Positions 55,803 to 64,000 are shown, numbered from the stretch's first letter. The stretch is 64,000 nucleotides of DNA from Anaerolineaceae bacterium (GCA_002702065.1 NZXX01000002.1:434001-498000); one strand, 5' to 3'. Notes: a model not told the origin generated them from the letters alone. A program made the numbers and translations.

Positions 55803-56873
55803 TTAGCTTTTCGATATGGCGGGAAGGTGATCGAAACGCTGTACGCCGTCGATTTCCAGTACAAAGTCTGCGCCGAAGGCCATCGCCGGGGTTACTGCGC
55901 CAACCGGATGATCGGCCAGGGTGTGCTCAACCGCTTGTAACCCGGCCAGCATCGTGAACTGATACGCCTCCGGAATTTCCAGCCATGCCTCGGCGCTGTG
56001 CCCGGCTGCATCAGCGGCGCGTGCCCACAGGTAACTGCGGGATGTCTGGCGCTGCTGTTCGGTCGGCCCCTTGAATGCCCGGTCAGCCGCCGCATTCAGC
56101 ACCTGCTGCACGGGCCCAAAACCCATGAGGCGTTGGGCCACTGGCATGATTACCCGTGTCAAGGCTGCTGTCAGCGGGGCGATGGTCATATAGGTGGTGA
56201 TATTGGGGATGCGGGTTGCGCGATAGGCCGCTGCCAGATCACCCCAGGGAATCGGCATGACGGTATGTTCGCCATCGGAGAAGCGGATGCGCCGCACGCC
56301 GGCCCCCAGCGGATACGGTTGTAGCTCGCCGTTTTTGCGGATCGCGCCGCCCTTCACGCCGCCAGCAATCGCGCTTTTGGCCGTGCCCGCACTGATTCCC
56401 GACAAGCCATGAATGCCGATTTCGAGATCTGTTGCCTGGGGAACCTGTTCGGCCACATATTGCGCCAGACAACTGGTGGGCACGACATCGTAACCGACAC
56501 CGCAGATCAGCGCGACGTTCTTCTGCCGGGCGGCGGCGTCATAACCGAAGCTGGTTTCGAACACCGGGATTTCGCCAGTCAGGTCGAGGTAATGCGCGCC
56601 CGCCTGCAAACAGGCCTGCATCATCGGTTCGCCGGTGTACACGTAAGGCCCGGCAGCGTGAAAGACCAGCTCCATATCGGCAATCGAACGCGCAACAGAC
56701 CCCACATCATCCAGGCTGAACACCCGGTAATCCAGTCCCAGCCGCTGCGCTAGTGGTGCCAGTTTCGCTTCGGAGCGCCCCGCCAGCACCGGACGATGAC
56801 CCCGCCGCACCGCTTCTTCGGCCAGCAACTGCCCGGTGTAGCCATAGCCATACAACAACCAGTTCGCCATCAT
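55803..56873 (-). CDS. Saccharopine-dehydrogenase-like NAD(P)-binding protein
   Basis: A 356-residue protein. The Rossmann start is WLLYGYGYTGQLLAEEAVRRGHRPVLAGRS, followed by LVFHAAGPYVYTGEPMMQACLQAGAHYLDLTGEIP, which is typical of the saccharopine dehydrogenase/trans-acting enoyl reductase group. The C-terminal half carries the all-alpha/beta substrate domain. Substrate unknown. ATG at 56873 overlaps the TGA of the upstream M50B gene by one base (TGATG), so they are coupled; the next codon is also ATG (56870). Confidence 0.83.
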   Translation of the reverse strand: MMANWLLYGYGYTGQLLAEEAVRRGHRPVLAGRSEAKLAPLAQRLGLDYRVFSLDDVGSVARSIADMELVFHAAGPYVYTGEPMMQACLQAGAHYLDLTGEIPVFETSFGYDAAARQKNVALICGVGYDVVPTSCLAQYVAEQVPQATDLEIGIHGLSGISAGTAKSAIAGGVKGGAIRKNGELQPYPLGAGVRRIRFSDGEHTVMPIPWGDLAAAYRATRIPNITTYMTIAPLTAALTRVIMPVAQRLMGFGPVQQVLNAAADRAFKGPTEQQRQTSRSYLWARAADAAGHSAEAWLEIPEAYQFTMLAGLQAVEHTLADHPVGAVTPAMAFGADFVLEIDGVQRFDHLPAISKS

Positions 56874-57592
56874 CAGACAAGTTCCCCCTGCCGCAGCGGA
56901 CGCAGCACACTGTACCACACCGCGCTGCCGAGCATGAATACCGCAATCAACGCCCAGATGAGTGCCCAGATGACTGCCGGAATGCCGGGCGTCAGTTCAG
57001 CCATCGCCGCTGCATCATTGCGCACAGTGCCCAGCGCCGCGCTGCTGTTCTGGATCACAAAAAGCAGATCAAGCACCGCATTCAGCCCGGTCAGGACTGC
57101 CAGCAAATTGAGCACCAGCATGTTGAGGCCGACGCTGCCACGCAGGCTGAGGAACACCAGCGCCAGCCCGGTCAGGACGCCGATAACCAGTGCCATGCCG
57201 GTCGCCCGCATAAACAGGGCGATCAGGATCATCACCGTGCCCAGTGCCAGCGAAAGTTTGCGCGGGATCGGCACTGTGTTCACCAGATAAAACAGCGACG
57301 CGCCAAAGAACGCGGCCCCCAGATACCCCGCCGGCAGAATCAGCAGCCGGTTTCCCCCGGCGGTGGTGGCGATGCCGGTGCCATTGCCGAACACGGTGAA
57401 TTCGATCCCCCGCCCGCCGGTAAACTCGGCCATCAGGCTGTGCCCAACCTCGTGGACAAATGTCACAAACAAGCGAAAAGGGTAGAGGAGAAAATCGAGT
57501 GCCGGGATATTCCACAGCACAAAGACCAGAATACCCGTCAGCGCGGCAATCCACAGGACTTGCTGACGATAAAGCGGACGATCAAACAACAT
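56873..57592 (-). CDS. M50B-like zinc metalloprotease, integral membrane
   Basis: A 239-residue protein with about six helices. The zinc motif HEVGHSL sits in the second helix (FRLFVTFVHEVGHSLMAEFTGG), followed by a glycine-rich GIEFTVFGNGTGIATTAGG loop and GGNRLLILPAGYLGAAFFG. This matches the M50B-like group. Start is the ATG at 57592 with GAGG eight bases upstream on the minus strand; an open frame to 57730 has no ribosome binding site and is not preferred. It is the first gene of an operon with the dehydrogenase. Confidence 0.8.
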   Translation of the reverse strand: MLFDRPLYRQQVLWIAALTGILVFVLWNIPALDFLLYPFRLFVTFVHEVGHSLMAEFTGGRGIEFTVFGNGTGIATTAGGNRLLILPAGYLGAAFFGASLFYLVNTVPIPRKLSLALGTVMILIALFMRATGMALVIGVLTGLALVFLSLRGSVGLNMLVLNLLAVLTGLNAVLDLLFVIQNSSAALGTVRNDAAAMAELTPGIPAVIWALIWALIAVFMLGSAVWYSVLRPLRQGELV

Positions 57593-57747
57593 GAACTTTG
57601 CCTCGATGTTCAGGATAGGGTCGACATACAGTATACGCAATAATGGCGGCTGGTGTCGTATATGTTTTTTATGGGCGCGCGGCGCAGCCGTTGGGTGGAC
57701 GTAGGGCGGCCATTGTGGTGCATCCGCCATTCTCGCAGGATACTAAT

Positions 57748-57776
57748 CTGACATCGTCAGGCATCTATCCTATAAT
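57748..57776 (+). promoter_or_regulatory. Promoter for the L,D-transpeptidase
   Basis: CTGACA (57748-57753), 17 bases, TATAAT (57771-57776). The ATG follows at 57812. Confidence 0.7.
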
Positions 57777-57811
57777 TGTCGGATAGTCAATCATTGCTAC
57801 GGGTACAGGTT

Positions 57812-58852
57812 ATGCGTAAGACGTTTTATAGTTTCCCGCTGCTGTTGTTTATGCTGGTATTGGCCCCGGCCACACTGGCCCAGCAAATGTGCGCCGAGAT
57901 TACCGGCTGCACGCCGCAACTGGGTATTGGTGACGCTTTGCTGGCGGCCTACCCGGAACCGAATGTCGCTCCATTGTTTATCGACGATAGTATCCTCTAC
58001 GATCGCACCTACCGCAAAGTGCCGGGCAATCTGGATGTTTTTGACGCGCCCGGCGGCAACCTGGTGACGACCACCGGCCCCGGCTTCAGTTATGTGACGG
58101 TGTGGCAGTTTGAGGGTGACTGGGCCAAGATTGACGCGGACCAGTGGGTCCACAGCAGCGCGCTGACCGAAGACGTGTTGATCTCGCGGTTTGCGGGTGT
58201 GGAACTGCCTGAGGACGGCTTGCCCTATCCGATGGCATGGACGCTGCGCCACCTGCGCCCGTCGCTGACCCCCGGTGGTGAAGAATCGGACCTGAACCCG
58301 TTTATGTACCGTTACACACGCGTCAGCCTGTACACCTATGTCGAAGTTGAGGGCAAACGCTGGTATCAGGTGGGCAAGGATCAATGGATCCACCAGTTCG
58401 ATGTCGCCAAGATCACGCCGATTGAGCGCCCCGAAGATGTGGACACGGATAAATGGATCGGTATCGACCTGTACGAGCAGACGCTGATCGCCTACCAGGA
58501 TGAAACGCCGGTGTTTTCGACGCTCATTTCTTCCGGGCTGGCCGACTGGCCGACCAACGAAGGCCTGTTCCATGTCTACCTACGCTATGACCGCACGCCG
58601 ATGAGTGGGGCTTACCAGCAGCCGGACTTTTACTCGCTTCAGGAAGTGCCCTGGACGCAGTATTTTGACGGCGACATCGCCATTCATGGCACCTACTGGC
58701 ATGATGGCTTCGGCTACCGTCACAGTCACGGCTGCGTCAACGCCTCGATTATGGATGCCAAGTGGCTGTACGACTGGACTCACGGTGAATGGGATTTTGA
58801 AGAAGGGCACGGCGTCGCCGTGTATGTCTACAGCACCGGCGAGTACGACTGA
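57812..58852 (+). CDS. Exported L,D-transpeptidase (YkuD domain)
   Basis: A 346-residue protein. Residues 1-23 are a signal peptide ending near TLAQQ. The middle has two small beta domains (about 75-205), probably cell-wall-binding. The C-terminal catalytic domain holds IHGTYWHDGFGYRHSHGCVN, the HxxxGxxxSHGC motif with nucleophile Cys, and YSLQEVPW, which is typical of YkuD. It makes 3-3 crosslinks in peptidoglycan or attaches proteins. ATG at 57812, ribosome binding site weak (ACAGG). It stands alone. Confidence 0.88.
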   Translation: MRKTFYSFPLLLFMLVLAPATLAQQMCAEITGCTPQLGIGDALLAAYPEPNVAPLFIDDSILYDRTYRKVPGNLDVFDAPGGNLVTTTGPGFSYVTVWQFEGDWAKIDADQWVHSSALTEDVLISRFAGVELPEDGLPYPMAWTLRHLRPSLTPGGEESDLNPFMYRYTRVSLYTYVEVEGKRWYQVGKDQWIHQFDVAKITPIERPEDVDTDKWIGIDLYEQTLIAYQDETPVFSTLISSGLADWPTNEGLFHVYLRYDRTPMSGAYQQPDFYSLQEVPWTQYFDGDIAIHGTYWHDGFGYRHSHGCVNASIMDAKWLYDWTHGEWDFEEGHGVAVYVYSTGEYD

Positions 58853-58974
58853 TTACCGACCGTAGCAAACGTGCTATGTGCCGGGTGCTGCGTTTTTTGA
58901 GCCTGAAACAGCGTTAGGCATTCCCATAACTTTTCAGGTATACGGGACCACGGGGAACAAAAGCCTCACCCAAC

Positions 58975-59029
58975 ACCTCACCCCCCGGCCCCCTCTCCAA
59001 CACAGAGAGGGGATTTAGGGGTGAGGTGC
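58975..59029. repeat. Inverted repeat with nested arms (REP- or MITE-like)
   Basis: CACCTCACCCC (58975-58985) and GGGGTGAGGTG (59019-59029) are exact complements; inside them CCCTCTC pairs with GAGAGGG. The motif (CCTCACCCC...CCCCTCTC...GAGAGGGG...GGGGTGAGG) resembles short repeats dispersed in many genomes. Only this one copy is in the window. It lies in the 256-base gap between the L,D-transpeptidase and the glycosidase gene, and would form a strong hairpin without a T-run. Confidence 0.7.
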
Positions 59030-59108
59030 CTTTGAAAAACGCTCGCCATGCTTATTTTGTTTTACGCTCTATCGGCTGCCGCCTCATACAAGGTTTGCCG
59101 ATAGGTTC

Positions 59109-61124
59109 TTAATTGCCCGCGGCCCCGGCTAGCCGGATAATCTGGTAGCCGTTGACGACCGGCACCGTGAAGTGCACATACCCATCGGCATAATCCGCAG
59201 TCAGTGTTTCATGTTCCGGCACTAGCTCGACGCTGGCCGGTTGGCTGGTGGCGCGGATGCTCAGTTCGACGTTGTGCAGCGGCAGAATATCTTCGATGAT
59301 GTCCAGCGTTTTACCGCGCCGCTGATGCACGTAATGCAGCACATGCACGATGAGGTCATCCCCCTGCTGGCGCACGGTGACAATGCCGGTGCTGGGCAGG
59401 TTGTTCGCGCCGACGACCGGTTCCGGCAGCAGACGGCTGAGGCAGTTGGCGATGACCTGCTTGTGGACCCGGCGTGCCGACTGCGCGTACTCGGTGAACA
59501 GCGGGCGCGCGATGGTGATGACGCGGCCCTTCTGGACGATGATGGGCTCGTCGGTCTGGCTGTCCAGCGGGGTGTACTGGTGCGAGCAGAAATGTTCCCA
59601 GGTGCGGTTGAAGTAGGGCTTGCCGGAATAGGCCAGCACTTCAACCCCGTCCTGCACGTTGAGGCGAACGCCCTGCAATTCGCACGAATGGGCCATCGGC
59701 TCGATGTTGGCCGAAATATCATCCGACAGCATCAGGTAGTCCGGCGCAAACTCAGCCGGGCCGTCGTAGCTGGCGCCCATCACATCGGCCAGCAGATAAT
59801 CACCGGTTGCGGCGTCCAGCCCGGCGTTGCCACACACGATCAGCCCCCCGCCTGCCTGCACAAACGCCCGCAGCCGGTCCGCCGTTTCCGGGGTGATGAC
59901 GGTGCTATCTGGCAATACCACCACACTGTACGGCGAGAAATCGCTGCCATTATCCACATACGAAAACTGCTGTTTCAACTGTTCCAGCACATGCAATGTA
60001 CCCACATCCTGCGCCGGAATATCCGAATCGCCGCGAATACCCGGTGCACCGTTGGCGGTCAGCACGCCAATCTCCGGCAGCGGCACCGACCCCTCGACCC
60101 ACTGTTCGCGCTGTTCGACGGCTTCAAACACCTCGCCGATGCGCTGGTAAACCGCTTTATCCAGCCGCCCGCGTGGGTGCAGTTGATCGCCGATGCTGAT
60201 GGTGGCGCCGTGGGCCAGCCCTTGAAAACATTCAAACTCCAGCGCGGCCCGGTTGCGCAGCCCGCCAAAATCGCCCCACATGGTATGGAAGCGTCCGGTC
60301 ATCGCCAGCAGTTCGGTGTCGAAGGTCTGGTAGTAGCGGACGTACATGGGGAAGTGATCGTACCCCCAGAAGCCGCCGGGCAGCGATTCAATTTCGAGGT
60401 GGGTGAAGTTGTTCATTTCGGGCCGGTTGCCCAGCGCCGGGTCATTTTCCATCTTGAGGCGGCTGTTATAGAAGATGCCCATCTGCGGGTCTTTGGCGCG
60501 GATAGCCCCGGTGCAGCGGTCCATAAAGCGGCGTTCCAGATCGAGCGCGTACAGAATGCGCTGCTGCGGGTCTTCGGGGTCGCGGCCTTCTGCCTTCATC
60601 TGGCGCAGCTGCGGCAAATCGCCCGGTGGGTCACCGATGAAGCGCACAATGTCGATGAAAATCTCCGCGACATCATACATATCCATCACTTCTTCGATCT
60701 GGGCGATCACGTAATCGGCATAGCTGCTGCTCATGTCCAGGTTTTTCCAGCCGGGTTGCAGCATGGTGCTGTTGCGGCGGCCGACATTGCCATCCGGCTT
60801 GACCTGCCGCCATTCCGGGTGAGTCTCCCAGGCGAGTTCATCCCAGGTCACGGTGGTATAGGCGCACACGCGGATGCCTGCTTCATGACAGGCGCTGACC
60901 ATTTCGCCCAGCAGGTCGCGCTTGAGCGAAGGATGCACCGTGCCAATTTTGGTGGGGTAATAGCTGTAGCCGTGATGACACTTGGCGAACACCGTCACCG
61001 AATTGACGTGGCCGAGCTGCAAGGTGCGGATAAATTCATCGGCATTAAAGTCCTCACCGACGCCGGGAATAGCGGGTGATGTATGGAAATCCAGGTGAAC
61101 CTGACGAAACGGAAGGGACGACAT
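59109..61124 (-). CDS. Glycosidase-like protein, GHL6 barrel with trimerisation domain
   Basis: A 671-residue protein. Residues 1-340 form a TIM barrel of the hypothetical glycosyl hydrolase 6 type: QVHLDFHTSPAIPGVGEDF, SVTVFAKCHHGYSYYPT, VCAYTTVTWDE, FIDIVRF. Residues about 360-520 resemble the beta-galactosidase trimerisation/class I GATase-like domain (VVVLPDSTVITPETADRLRAFVQAGGGLIVCG). A small beta domain ends it. The family is predicted to cleave galactosides or fucosides; catalytic acids are not certain here. ATG at 61124 with CGGAG upstream. It is monocistronic and without transporter or regulator nearby. Confidence 0.8.
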   Translation of the reverse strand: MSSLPFRQVHLDFHTSPAIPGVGEDFNADEFIRTLQLGHVNSVTVFAKCHHGYSYYPTKIGTVHPSLKRDLLGEMVSACHEAGIRVCAYTTVTWDELAWETHPEWRQVKPDGNVGRRNSTMLQPGWKNLDMSSSYADYVIAQIEEVMDMYDVAEIFIDIVRFIGDPPGDLPQLRQMKAEGRDPEDPQQRILYALDLERRFMDRCTGAIRAKDPQMGIFYNSRLKMENDPALGNRPEMNNFTHLEIESLPGGFWGYDHFPMYVRYYQTFDTELLAMTGRFHTMWGDFGGLRNRAALEFECFQGLAHGATISIGDQLHPRGRLDKAVYQRIGEVFEAVEQREQWVEGSVPLPEIGVLTANGAPGIRGDSDIPAQDVGTLHVLEQLKQQFSYVDNGSDFSPYSVVVLPDSTVITPETADRLRAFVQAGGGLIVCGNAGLDAATGDYLLADVMGASYDGPAEFAPDYLMLSDDISANIEPMAHSCELQGVRLNVQDGVEVLAYSGKPYFNRTWEHFCSHQYTPLDSQTDEPIIVQKGRVITIARPLFTEYAQSARRVHKQVIANCLSRLLPEPVVGANNLPSTGIVTVRQQGDDLIVHVLHYVHQRRGKTLDIIEDILPLHNVELSIRATSQPASVELVPEHETLTADYADGYVHFTVPVVNGYQIIRLAGAAGN

Positions 61125-61212
61125 GGTTTCTGCTCCGTTAAATTATAAAAAATAATTGTGGTGTATTATCGCGCCGAGTCCCGGTTTTCGCCAGATGATT
61201 CGCAGGGGTGAA

Positions 61213-61240
61213 TCAAAATGAGGAGGGGTTGCCTCCTCAT
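61213..61240 (-). terminator. Terminator of the small membrane protein gene
   Basis: On the minus strand ATGAGGAGG (61240-61232) pairs perfectly with CCTCCTCAT (61226-61218) over a 5-base loop, followed by TTTTGATT. The 61125-61275 gap otherwise contains nothing notable. Confidence 0.82.
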
Positions 61241-61275
61241 CATGCAGAAAATCTATTGCTCAGAAAAAAAGAATG

Positions 61276-61527
61276 CTAGGACGTGCTGTCCTGGCCCATA
61301 CTGCGCTTGAGCAGCATCGAGTAGCCAAAATAAACGGCCACTGCCAGCACACCGACCACAACGGTAAAGAGGACGGCTGTGCCCAGGAATTCCGTCATCG
61401 ACGTCCCCAGGTCGCGCGTGTAAACGAACGGCGCCAGCAGGCTGACCAGAAAGGTAATGACCACCAGTACGATCAGGCCATAGCGAAGCAGTCTTAAACG
61501 GCCTGCCACATCGGATTGGCTAATCAT
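61276..61527 (-). CDS. Small membrane protein with two helices
   Basis: An 83-residue protein: MISQSDVAGRLRLLRYGLIV, then a helix (about 15-35), a loop with YTRDLGTSMTEFL, a second helix (about 45-68) and a basic tail. I cannot assign a family. The ATG at 61527 has GGGAGG (minus strand) seven bases upstream. The 265-base region between it and 61793 is A-T-rich, with no credible gene; only a short hairpin near 61669-61688 was seen. Confidence 0.72.
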   Translation of the reverse strand: MISQSDVAGRLRLLRYGLIVLVVITFLVSLLAPFVYTRDLGTSMTEFLGTAVLFTVVVGVLAVAVYFGYSMLLKRSMGQDSTS

Positions 61528-61792
61528 AGAATACCTCCCAATTAAGTTGAGATGTTACTCCTTACGATAAAATTATTGTAAAGTGACTTCATGTCCGTTT
61601 TCCATTAAGCCTAAATTGATGCACAAGTCTTATACCTATTGTTAATGAACTTATTATCAAAGTTGCGTGCTTTTAAGCGCAAGCTGACTCATGGGACGTC
61701 CTCTTTAAGTATCATCTGTACGATTTATGCTTTGGTTGGATGTGTGTTACAATGCTGGTATGAGTAACATTGTCGTGACTCAGGGGGGACCG

Positions 61793-62605
61793 ATGCAAGC
61801 GAGGAGAGGCGCATTTCCCAAATATATCTTGTTGACAATGGGGTTGGTCATGCTGGTGTTGGGGGCTTTACTGCCGACATGGGTCGGTTGGGCAGCACCG
61901 GGGACCAATCGTTTTCAGGCCAATGGCTTTAGCGGCACCTGCTCCAGTGGTAACCTCAGTTCGCTGAGCAGCAGTTTTGCCTGGAATGTAGCCGACGGCT
62001 ACGAGCGTTGGGGCGGGGAAGGCAGCACATCGCCGCCGACGATCAACTTCATCTTATCCGGCCCGGATTCTGGCAATTTATCCGTCACATTTTCGCCGGG
62101 CACCCCGATTTATTATCTGCGGAATTATATCTACAAAAGCGGCACCACCAAGGCGGTTGCCAGCCTGCATGTGGTCTGGTCCTGCCTGAGCGGGGATGGT
62201 CCGGCTCAGGTGGTAGCAGCGGTGCGGGCGCAGGGTTCCGGCTCGAAAGCAGGGCCACCCGCCATGAACTTGTTCGATGGTCGTATCAATGATTTTCAGG
62301 ACCGGGATGTCGGGGCCGAAGTCGCGATTTATCTGGGGTCGATCAAGGTTTATGCCATCGACCCGTCAAATGGCATGGGCACGCTGGCGGTCGACATCAG
62401 TTCGGAGCATATCGAGTCGGTTGGGGTCCCAACTGAGGCGAATGTGCTGTTGGGCGAGGGGATGAACGCTGCAACCGGCTTCCCGATTGCTGTTTACCGG
62501 CTGACAACCGGCGAGTTTCAGTTGAACACGGCCTATCACGATGGCAAGCCCTACGTTTTCGTGTGGGACAACCTGCTCGACAACAAATATCATCTGGCCT
62601 GGTAA
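61793..62605 (+). CDS. Exported protein of unknown function
   Basis: A 270-residue protein. A basic N-terminus (MQARRGAFPKY) and a hydrophobic helix (about 13-34) suggest a signal anchor or uncleaved signal; the rest is Ser/Gly-rich and beta-strand-rich, with two Cys residues (GTCSSG and VVWSCLSG) that could pair. The C-terminal part LTTGEFQLNTAYHDGKPYVFVW is compact. No family recognised. ATG at 61793 follows GGGGGGAC (61783-61790). A TACAAT at 61748-61753 is a possible -10. A terminator closes it. Confidence 0.68.
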   Translation: MQARRGAFPKYILLTMGLVMLVLGALLPTWVGWAAPGTNRFQANGFSGTCSSGNLSSLSSSFAWNVADGYERWGGEGSTSPPTINFILSGPDSGNLSVTFSPGTPIYYLRNYIYKSGTTKAVASLHVVWSCLSGDGPAQVVAAVRAQGSGSKAGPPAMNLFDGRINDFQDRDVGAEVAIYLGSIKVYAIDPSNGMGTLAVDISSEHIESVGVPTEANVLLGEGMNAATGFPIAVYRLTTGEFQLNTAYHDGKPYVFVWDNLLDNKYHLAW

Positions 62606-62626
62606 TACCCGGCCAATCGCAATCAT

Positions 62627-62664
62627 AAAAACAGGATGGAACGATTCCGCCCCATCCTGTTTTT
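62627..62664 (+). terminator. Rho-independent terminator after the exported protein
   Basis: AAAACAGGATGG (62627-62639, with ACAGGATGG at 62631-62639) pairs with CCATCCTGT (62652-62660), loop of 12 bases, then TTTT. On the minus strand it can also end transcripts. Confidence 0.82.
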
Positions 62665-62686
62665 GTCTGTGACGAACAGTCGCCAC

Positions 62687-63034
62687 TTATTTGATCTGAA
62701 TGCCACCGCGCACGGGTGATTCTTTACGATAATCTTTCAACCAGCCGTAGCGCAGCGGGTCATTGATGATTAACTCATCCAGCGCCTTGTTGTCATAAGA
62801 CCGGCGGATACCCTCCGAAACGAGGCGGGCATAGCCCTCATCATCCGTCCAGTTTGACCCTTTCTGTTCCAGCAGCTCGACCAGTTGCTCCTTCACGCCG
62901 TGAATGCGTTCTTCCAGGGCGGCGATGCGCTCCTGCATGCCGCGCACCACGTCCACGCGTTCCGCGATCTGCTGGTCGAGATAATCTTCCATCGAAACAG
63001 CGCTGCCGACTTCGCGTGTGAAATCACGTTCCAT
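62687..63034 (-). CDS. Small coiled-coil protein of unknown function
   Basis: A 115-residue protein. The first 65 residues include a helix rich in Glu, Gln and Arg with heptad spacing (DQQIAERVDVVRGMQERIAALEERIHGVKEQLVELLEQK). The C-terminal part has WTDDEGYARLVSEGI, RSYDNKALDELI, INDPLRYGWLKDYRKES and a basic end; similar short layouts occur in phage-derived proteins, but I cannot confirm it here. Start is the ATG at 63034 or a GTG at 63046. The 163-base gap upstream holds no gene. Confidence 0.65.
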   Translation of the reverse strand: MERDFTREVGSAVSMEDYLDQQIAERVDVVRGMQERIAALEERIHGVKEQLVELLEQKGSNWTDDEGYARLVSEGIRRSYDNKALDELIINDPLRYGWLKDYRKESPVRGGIQIK

Positions 63035-63138
63035 AACTTGTCTCACTTTCTGCTATCGACATTTCCGCTAACATACATGATCGCACAGGACTATAAGAAT
63101 GGTGTCTGTGGTGCATGAGTATCCGGGGAGTCCGCAAA

Positions 63139-63162
63139 TAAAAAGCCGGACTCGCGCCCGGC
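63139..63162 (-). terminator. Terminator of the DAHP synthase gene
   Basis: On the minus strand GCCGG (63162-63158) and CCGGC (63149-63145) form a stem around GCGCGAGT, followed by TTTTTATTTG. It ends the aroF transcript after the stop at 63197-63199. Confidence 0.65.
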
Positions 63163-63196
63163 CGTGTAACTCGTGTGGATGATGCGATGGGCTGGC

Positions 63197-64000
63197 TTAG
63201 GCCAGTACCTTGTCCGTATCCGTGATTTCGTCCAGCAGGGCGTGCATTTCGGGGATGCTGAGCTGCTGTTTAGCGTCACTCATGGCCACCGGCGGGTTCG
63301 GGTGGCACTCGAACATCAGACCGTCCGCGCCGACCGCTTTCACCGCTTTCGCCAGCGGGATGGCAATGTCACGCCGCCCGGCGGAGTGGGAAATATCGCC
63401 GACAACGGGCAGGTGCGATTCCTGCTTGAGCAGGGCAATCGCGCTGATGTCGAGCGTGTTGCGCGTCCATTTTTCGAAGGTGCGGATACCGCGTTCGATC
63501 AGGATGACGTTCGGGTTGCCGCTGGCGACGATGTACTCGGCAGCATACAAAAAGTCCTCAATAGTCGCGCCATAGCTGCGCTTGAGGATGACCGGCTGCC
63601 GAACCTGCCCCATCGCTTTCAGCAGGAAGCTGTTCGACATGTTGCGGGCACCCACCCAGAAAATGTCGACGTAATCCGACATCTGCGATACCAGGCTCAT
63701 GTCCATGATCTCGCTGATGACGTACATGTTGTGTTTGTTGGCAACCTGCCGGGCAATCTTCAGCCCTTCGATGCCCAGCCCCTGGAAGTCATAGGGGGAT
63801 GTGCGAGGCTTCCAACCCATGCCACGCAGGAAACGGACGCCGCGTGCAGCCAGCGCCCCCGCCACTTCGTCGATCTGCTCGACACTTTCGACCGCGCACG
63901 GGCCGCTGATAACCGAGAAATCACCAGCGCCGATCTGCGTGCCATCCGGCATGGTGATGACGGTGTGCTCGTCCGCCGTTTTGCGCATAACGCGGATCTT
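63197..64000 (-). CDS. aroF: DAHP synthase (3-deoxy-7-phosphoheptulonate synthase), 5' end beyond window
   Basis: The frame is open from the window edge to the TGA at 63197, giving at least 267 residues. The type I-beta DAHP synthase core is clear: SVISGPCAVESVEQI, GVRFLRGMGWKPRTSPYDFQGLG, VISEIMD, FWVGARNMSNSFLLKAMGQ, VILKRSYGATIEDF, NVILIERGIRTFEKWTRNTLD, VVGDISHSAGRRD, and MFECHPNPP. It joins phosphoenolpyruvate to erythrose 4-phosphate, the first step of the shikimate pathway. The usual N-terminal FL domain would lie beyond 64000; the sequence before MRKTADEH (KIRV) supports this. A methionine at 63988 is not a likely start. Confidence 0.9.
   Translation of the reverse strand, partial: KIRVMRKTADEHTVITMPDGTQIGAGDFSVISGPCAVESVEQIDEVAGALAARGVRFLRGMGWKPRTSPYDFQGLGIEGLKIARQVANKHNMYVISEIMDMSLVSQMSDYVDIFWVGARNMSNSFLLKAMGQVRQPVILKRSYGATIEDFLYAAEYIVASGNPNVILIERGIRTFEKWTRNTLDISAIALLKQESHLPVVGDISHSAGRRDIAIPLAKAVKAVGADGLMFECHPNPPVAMSDAKQQLSIPEMHALLDEITDTDKVLA

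Noticed and set aside
59241..61079. 612-residue open frame antisense to the glycosidase
   Set aside because: Shadow of the glycosidase; composition unlike a protein and no start signal.
1..64000. Prophage, integrative element or transposon
   Set aside because: No integrase, transposase, terminase, tail or relaxase gene, no tRNA-flanking direct repeats and no clear G+C island beyond short intergenic stretches were seen.

Overview
The window reads as one stretch of a G+C-rich bacterial chromosome, most likely from a Chloroflexota (Anaerolineae-like) bacterium. This is an inference from gene content: DUF951 beside a processive diacylglycerol glycosyltransferase, very large sensor kinases, a Ser/Thr kinase with an extracytoplasmic TPR region, TIR/NB-ARC/TPR proteins, PPC- and SH3-domain exported proteins, and a GHL6-type glycosidase. 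No rRNA or marker gene here proves it. I see no tRNA, rRNA, CRISPR array, transposase, integrase or prophage module. Most of the window is chromosomal housekeeping and envelope/signalling genes, with a few accessory-looking loci.

Layout. 1-5.3 kb: site-2-protease-like M50 protein, DUF951 plus glycosyltransferase operon, ArsR-type regulator with its own palindrome, and three small envelope-associated proteins. 5.4-8.0 kb: a TIR/NB-ARC/TPR STAND ATPase whose TPRs are encoded by nearly identical 120-bp units. 8.2-17.4 kb: a transmembrane Ser/Thr kinase flanked by two paralogous FtsX/MacB-type permeases with no ATPase. 17.5-21.7 kb: membrane protein, PAS histidine kinase, secreted four-PPC protein. 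21.7-25.3 kb: two tandem ammonium transporters. 25.3-31.2 kb: small enzymes (methyltransferase, serine hydrolase, Nudix, nucleotidyltransferase, oxidoreductase, VanZ, UPF0316, monooxygenase). 31.2-36.7 kb: GT-C glycosyltransferase, two EutN/CcmL microcompartment-vertex-type proteins without a shell operon, ICMT-like methyltransferase, chromate-transporter-like protein, DUF429 protein. 36.9-43.7 kb: DUF1328 and membrane proteins, secreted SH3 protein, a multicopper oxidase/ZIP operon behind a promoter overlapped by a metal-repressor-like palindrome, CARDB membrane protein. 43.7-45.7 kb: an ABC-F ATPase behind a leader containing short ORFs and an intrinsic terminator. 45.8-51.3 kb: two large histidine kinases, tail to tail. 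51.4-57.7 kb: two-domain thioredoxin, HAD phosphatase, LutC-like protein, AEC transporter, a structured intergenic stretch, ExoD-like protein, dehydrogenase plus M50B protein. 57.7-64 kb: L,D-transpeptidase, inverted repeat, GHL6 glycosidase, small exported proteins and a 5'-truncated DAHP synthase.

Best leads for novelty: (a) the leader/terminator arrangement before the ABC-F gene (43761-44021), which looks like ribosome-mediated attenuation; (b) the TIR-STAND protein with homogenised TPR repeats; (c) the orphan pair of EutN/CcmL pentamer proteins; (d) the multicopper oxidase/ZIP pair with a DtxR/MntR-like operator; (e) the structured intergenic stretch 54892-55011. All functional statements are from reading the sequence by eye; no database search was run.
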